A stretch of 6,891 bases of DNA from an uncultured Oscillospiraceae bacterium (lineage in GTDB: Bacteria; Bacillota; Clostridia; Oscillospirales; Oscillospiraceae), in the NCBI GenBank assembly GCA_934591745.1, contig CAKTPQ010000041.1:1-6891 (forward strand), given 5' to 3'. This document shows positions 5,603-6,891 of the stretch, one piece after another. The notes under the pieces were generated by a model. That model did no database searches, was not told the origin of the DNA, and was given only the letters and a program-made list of their open reading frames with translations. Within the stretch, counting starts at the first letter, position 1; each line of letters opens with the position of its first letter. A program made the translations under genes and the position numbers.

Positions 5603-5655
5603 TGTTTTGTCCTCCTATTGTGATAATGAATGGTATAATTAATATAAAATATTAC
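5603..5655 (-). promoter_or_regulatory. AT-rich spacer with the aspS ribosome binding site
   Basis: The 53 bases between the hisS stop and the aspS start are strikingly AT-rich beside the GC-rich genes. They hold a perfect AGGAGG (complement of 5611-5616) at good distance from the aspS ATG. No hairpin terminator, T-box leader or convincing minus-strand promoter is visible, so aspS is most likely co-transcribed with hisS. Confidence 0.6.
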
Positions 5656-6891
5656 TTATCGTTGTTGCTTTTCTACGATGACCGCGCCCTCGTTCCGCTT
5701 GGCGAGGCCGCTCTGGATGAGGGACAGCGTCGCATCGAAGGGCAGGGTGGTCTGTTCGCCGGAGGTCATGTCTTTGCAGGCCACCACGTTCCCGGCGATC
5801 TCGTCGTCGCCCAGGAACACCACGTAGGGTACGCCCAGCTTGTCGGCGTAGTTCATCTTGGCCTTGAACTTCTTCTGCTCGGTATAAAGCTGGGTGCGGA
5901 CGCCGGCGGCACGCAGCCGGGTGGCCAGCGTCACGGCGGGGGCCAGATCGGCGGTCATGGGCAGGATCAGCACGTCGGCGGGAGCTGTGGGCAGATCGGG
6001 GTTCAGCATGCCCTGCTCGCCCAGCACGTAGAACAGGCGGGTCAGGCCGATGGAGATGCCCACGCCGGGCAGCTGCTTGTCGGTATAGTATTCCGCCAGA
6101 TTGTCGTACCGCCCGCCGGAGCAGACAGAGCCGATCTCCGGATGGTCCAGCAACGTCGTCTCATACACTGTGCCGGTGTAGTAGTCCAGACCCCGGGCGA
6201 TGGTCAGGTCCACGGCGAAGTTCTCCGCAGGGACGCCGAAAGCGGACAGGTACTTCACCACGGTGTTCAGCTGGTCCAGACCCTCGTCGAACACCTCGCT
6301 GCGGCCCCGGTAGCCCTCCAGCGCGGCCAGTACCTGCTCATTGCCGCCGGTGATGGCGATGAATTTCAGGATCTCGTCTGCGTTTTCGGCGGACACGCCC
6401 ACCTCATCGGTCAACAGCGTCCGTACCTTCTTCGCGCCGATCTTGTCCAGCTTGTCCACGGTGCGCATGATGTCGCCGGACTGCTCCGTCAAACCCAGCA
6501 TAGCGTAAAAGCCGTTGAGGATCTTCCGGTTGTTCACCCGGATCTGGAACCGCTTCAGACCCAGGGAGGTAAAGGTCTGGTAGATGATGGCGGGGATCTC
6601 CGCCTCGTTGGTGATGTCCAGCTTACCGTCGCCGATGACGTCGATATCCGCCTGATAGAATTCCCGGAACCGGCCGCGCTGGGCGCGCTCGCCCCGATAG
6701 ACCTTGCCGATCTGATAGCGGCGGAAGGGGAAGGACAGGTCGTTGTAGTGCAGGGCCACATACTTGGCCAGCGGCACCGTCAGGTCAAAGCGCAGGGCCA
6801 GGTCGGCGTCGCCCTTCTGGAAACGGTAGATCTGCTTCTCCGTCTCGCCGCCGCCCTTGGCCAGCAGCACCTCGCTGGCCTCGATCACCGG
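5656..6891 (-). CDS. hisS: Histidyl-tRNA synthetase, N-terminus beyond the window
   Basis: About 411 C-terminal residues of a class II HisRS, which charges tRNA-His with histidine, are present; the frame is open through the right edge. Numbering from the valine encoded at 6886-6888, motif 2 covers FRRYQIGKVYRGERAQRGRF (55-74) and continues FREFYQADIDVIG. The histidine-binding motif is RGLDYYTGTVYE (232-243), the SGGRYDNL motif lies at 257-264 and motif 3 is GVGISIGLTRLF (275-286). An anticodon-binding domain (about 300-400, starting PADVLILPM) closes the protein. The GTG at 6886-6888 is not the start: the preceding codon is proline, and the text begins inside the conserved ...PVIEASEVLLAKGGGETEKQ region, so about 45 residues are missing. 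No frameshift or lost motif is seen. Any T-box or promoter of the hisS-aspS-alaX unit lies outside the window. Confidence 0.96.
   Translation of the reverse strand, partial: PVIEASEVLLAKGGGETEKQIYRFQKGDADLALRFDLTVPLAKYVALHYNDLSFPFRRYQIGKVYRGERAQRGRFREFYQADIDVIGDGKLDITNEAEIPAIIYQTFTSLGLKRFQIRVNNRKILNGFYAMLGLTEQSGDIMRTVDKLDKIGAKKVRTLLTDEVGVSAENADEILKFIAITGGNEQVLAALEGYRGRSEVFDEGLDQLNTVVKYLSAFGVPAENFAVDLTIARGLDYYTGTVYETTLLDHPEIGSVCSGGRYDNLAEYYTDKQLPGVGISIGLTRLFYVLGEQGMLNPDLPTAPADVLILPMTADLAPAVTLATRLRAAGVRTQLYTEQKKFKAKMNYADKLGVPYVVFLGDDEIAGNVVACKDMTSGEQTTLPFDATLSLIQSGLAKRNEGAVIVEKQQR

Noticed and set aside
3854..5623. Open frame of 589 codons on the + strand opposite aspS
   Set aside because: It is an exact antisense shadow of a complete, motif-rich AspRS. 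Its translation is low-complexity, rich in H, G, L, V and A with no domain; long antisense frames are expected opposite GC-rich genes.
1..6891. CRISPR array, transposase or prophage gene
   Set aside because: No regularly spaced direct repeats of CRISPR length, no transposase or integrase motifs and no phage structural genes are visible on either strand.

Overview
The window looks like a piece of chromosome from a high-GC member of the Clostridia, most likely Oscillospiraceae-like (Flavonifractor, Oscillibacter or Lawsonibacter type). This is an inference from the GC-rich codon use, the AGGAGG-type ribosome binding sites, the adjacent hisS and aspS genes and the strong hairpin-plus-T-tract terminators. 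I could not test it by search.

Left part (1-1123, + strand). The last 16 codons of an unidentified gene overlap the start of rnhA (ribonuclease HI) by ATGA. A 434-base stretch without a convincing protein gene follows (486-919). It holds four TTCA-like repeats at exactly 11-base spacing followed by a -10-like element (a Pho-box-like promoter), a C/U-rich stretch ending in a strong intrinsic terminator (a candidate small RNA of about 100 nt), and a GC-rich block of nested inverted repeats that looks like a dispersed intergenic element. After an 11-base perfect inverted repeat comes a 67-residue XRE-family regulator with noticeably lower GC than its neighbours and its own terminator.

Right part (1122-6891, - strand). 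A bidirectional hairpin separates the XRE gene from a convergent MATE-family efflux gene, which has its own extended -10 promoter. Upstream of it lies the unit hisS-aspS-alaX, transcribed leftwards: histidyl-tRNA synthetase (N-terminus beyond the right edge), 53 bases later aspartyl-tRNA synthetase, then, joined by a TGATG stop/start overlap, an AlaX-type alanyl-tRNA editing protein with a C-terminal DHHA1-like domain. A hairpin terminator closes this unit in front of the MATE promoter. The three genes share a translation theme: charging tRNA-His and tRNA-Asp, and removing amino acids wrongly attached to tRNA-Ala.

Most of the window is ordinary housekeeping. The most notable part is 486-919: a Pho-box-like promoter placed directly before a short C/U-rich transcript with no evident protein gene. 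Second is an AspRS whose anticodon-loop and motif 2 sequences differ from the common Firmicutes form.
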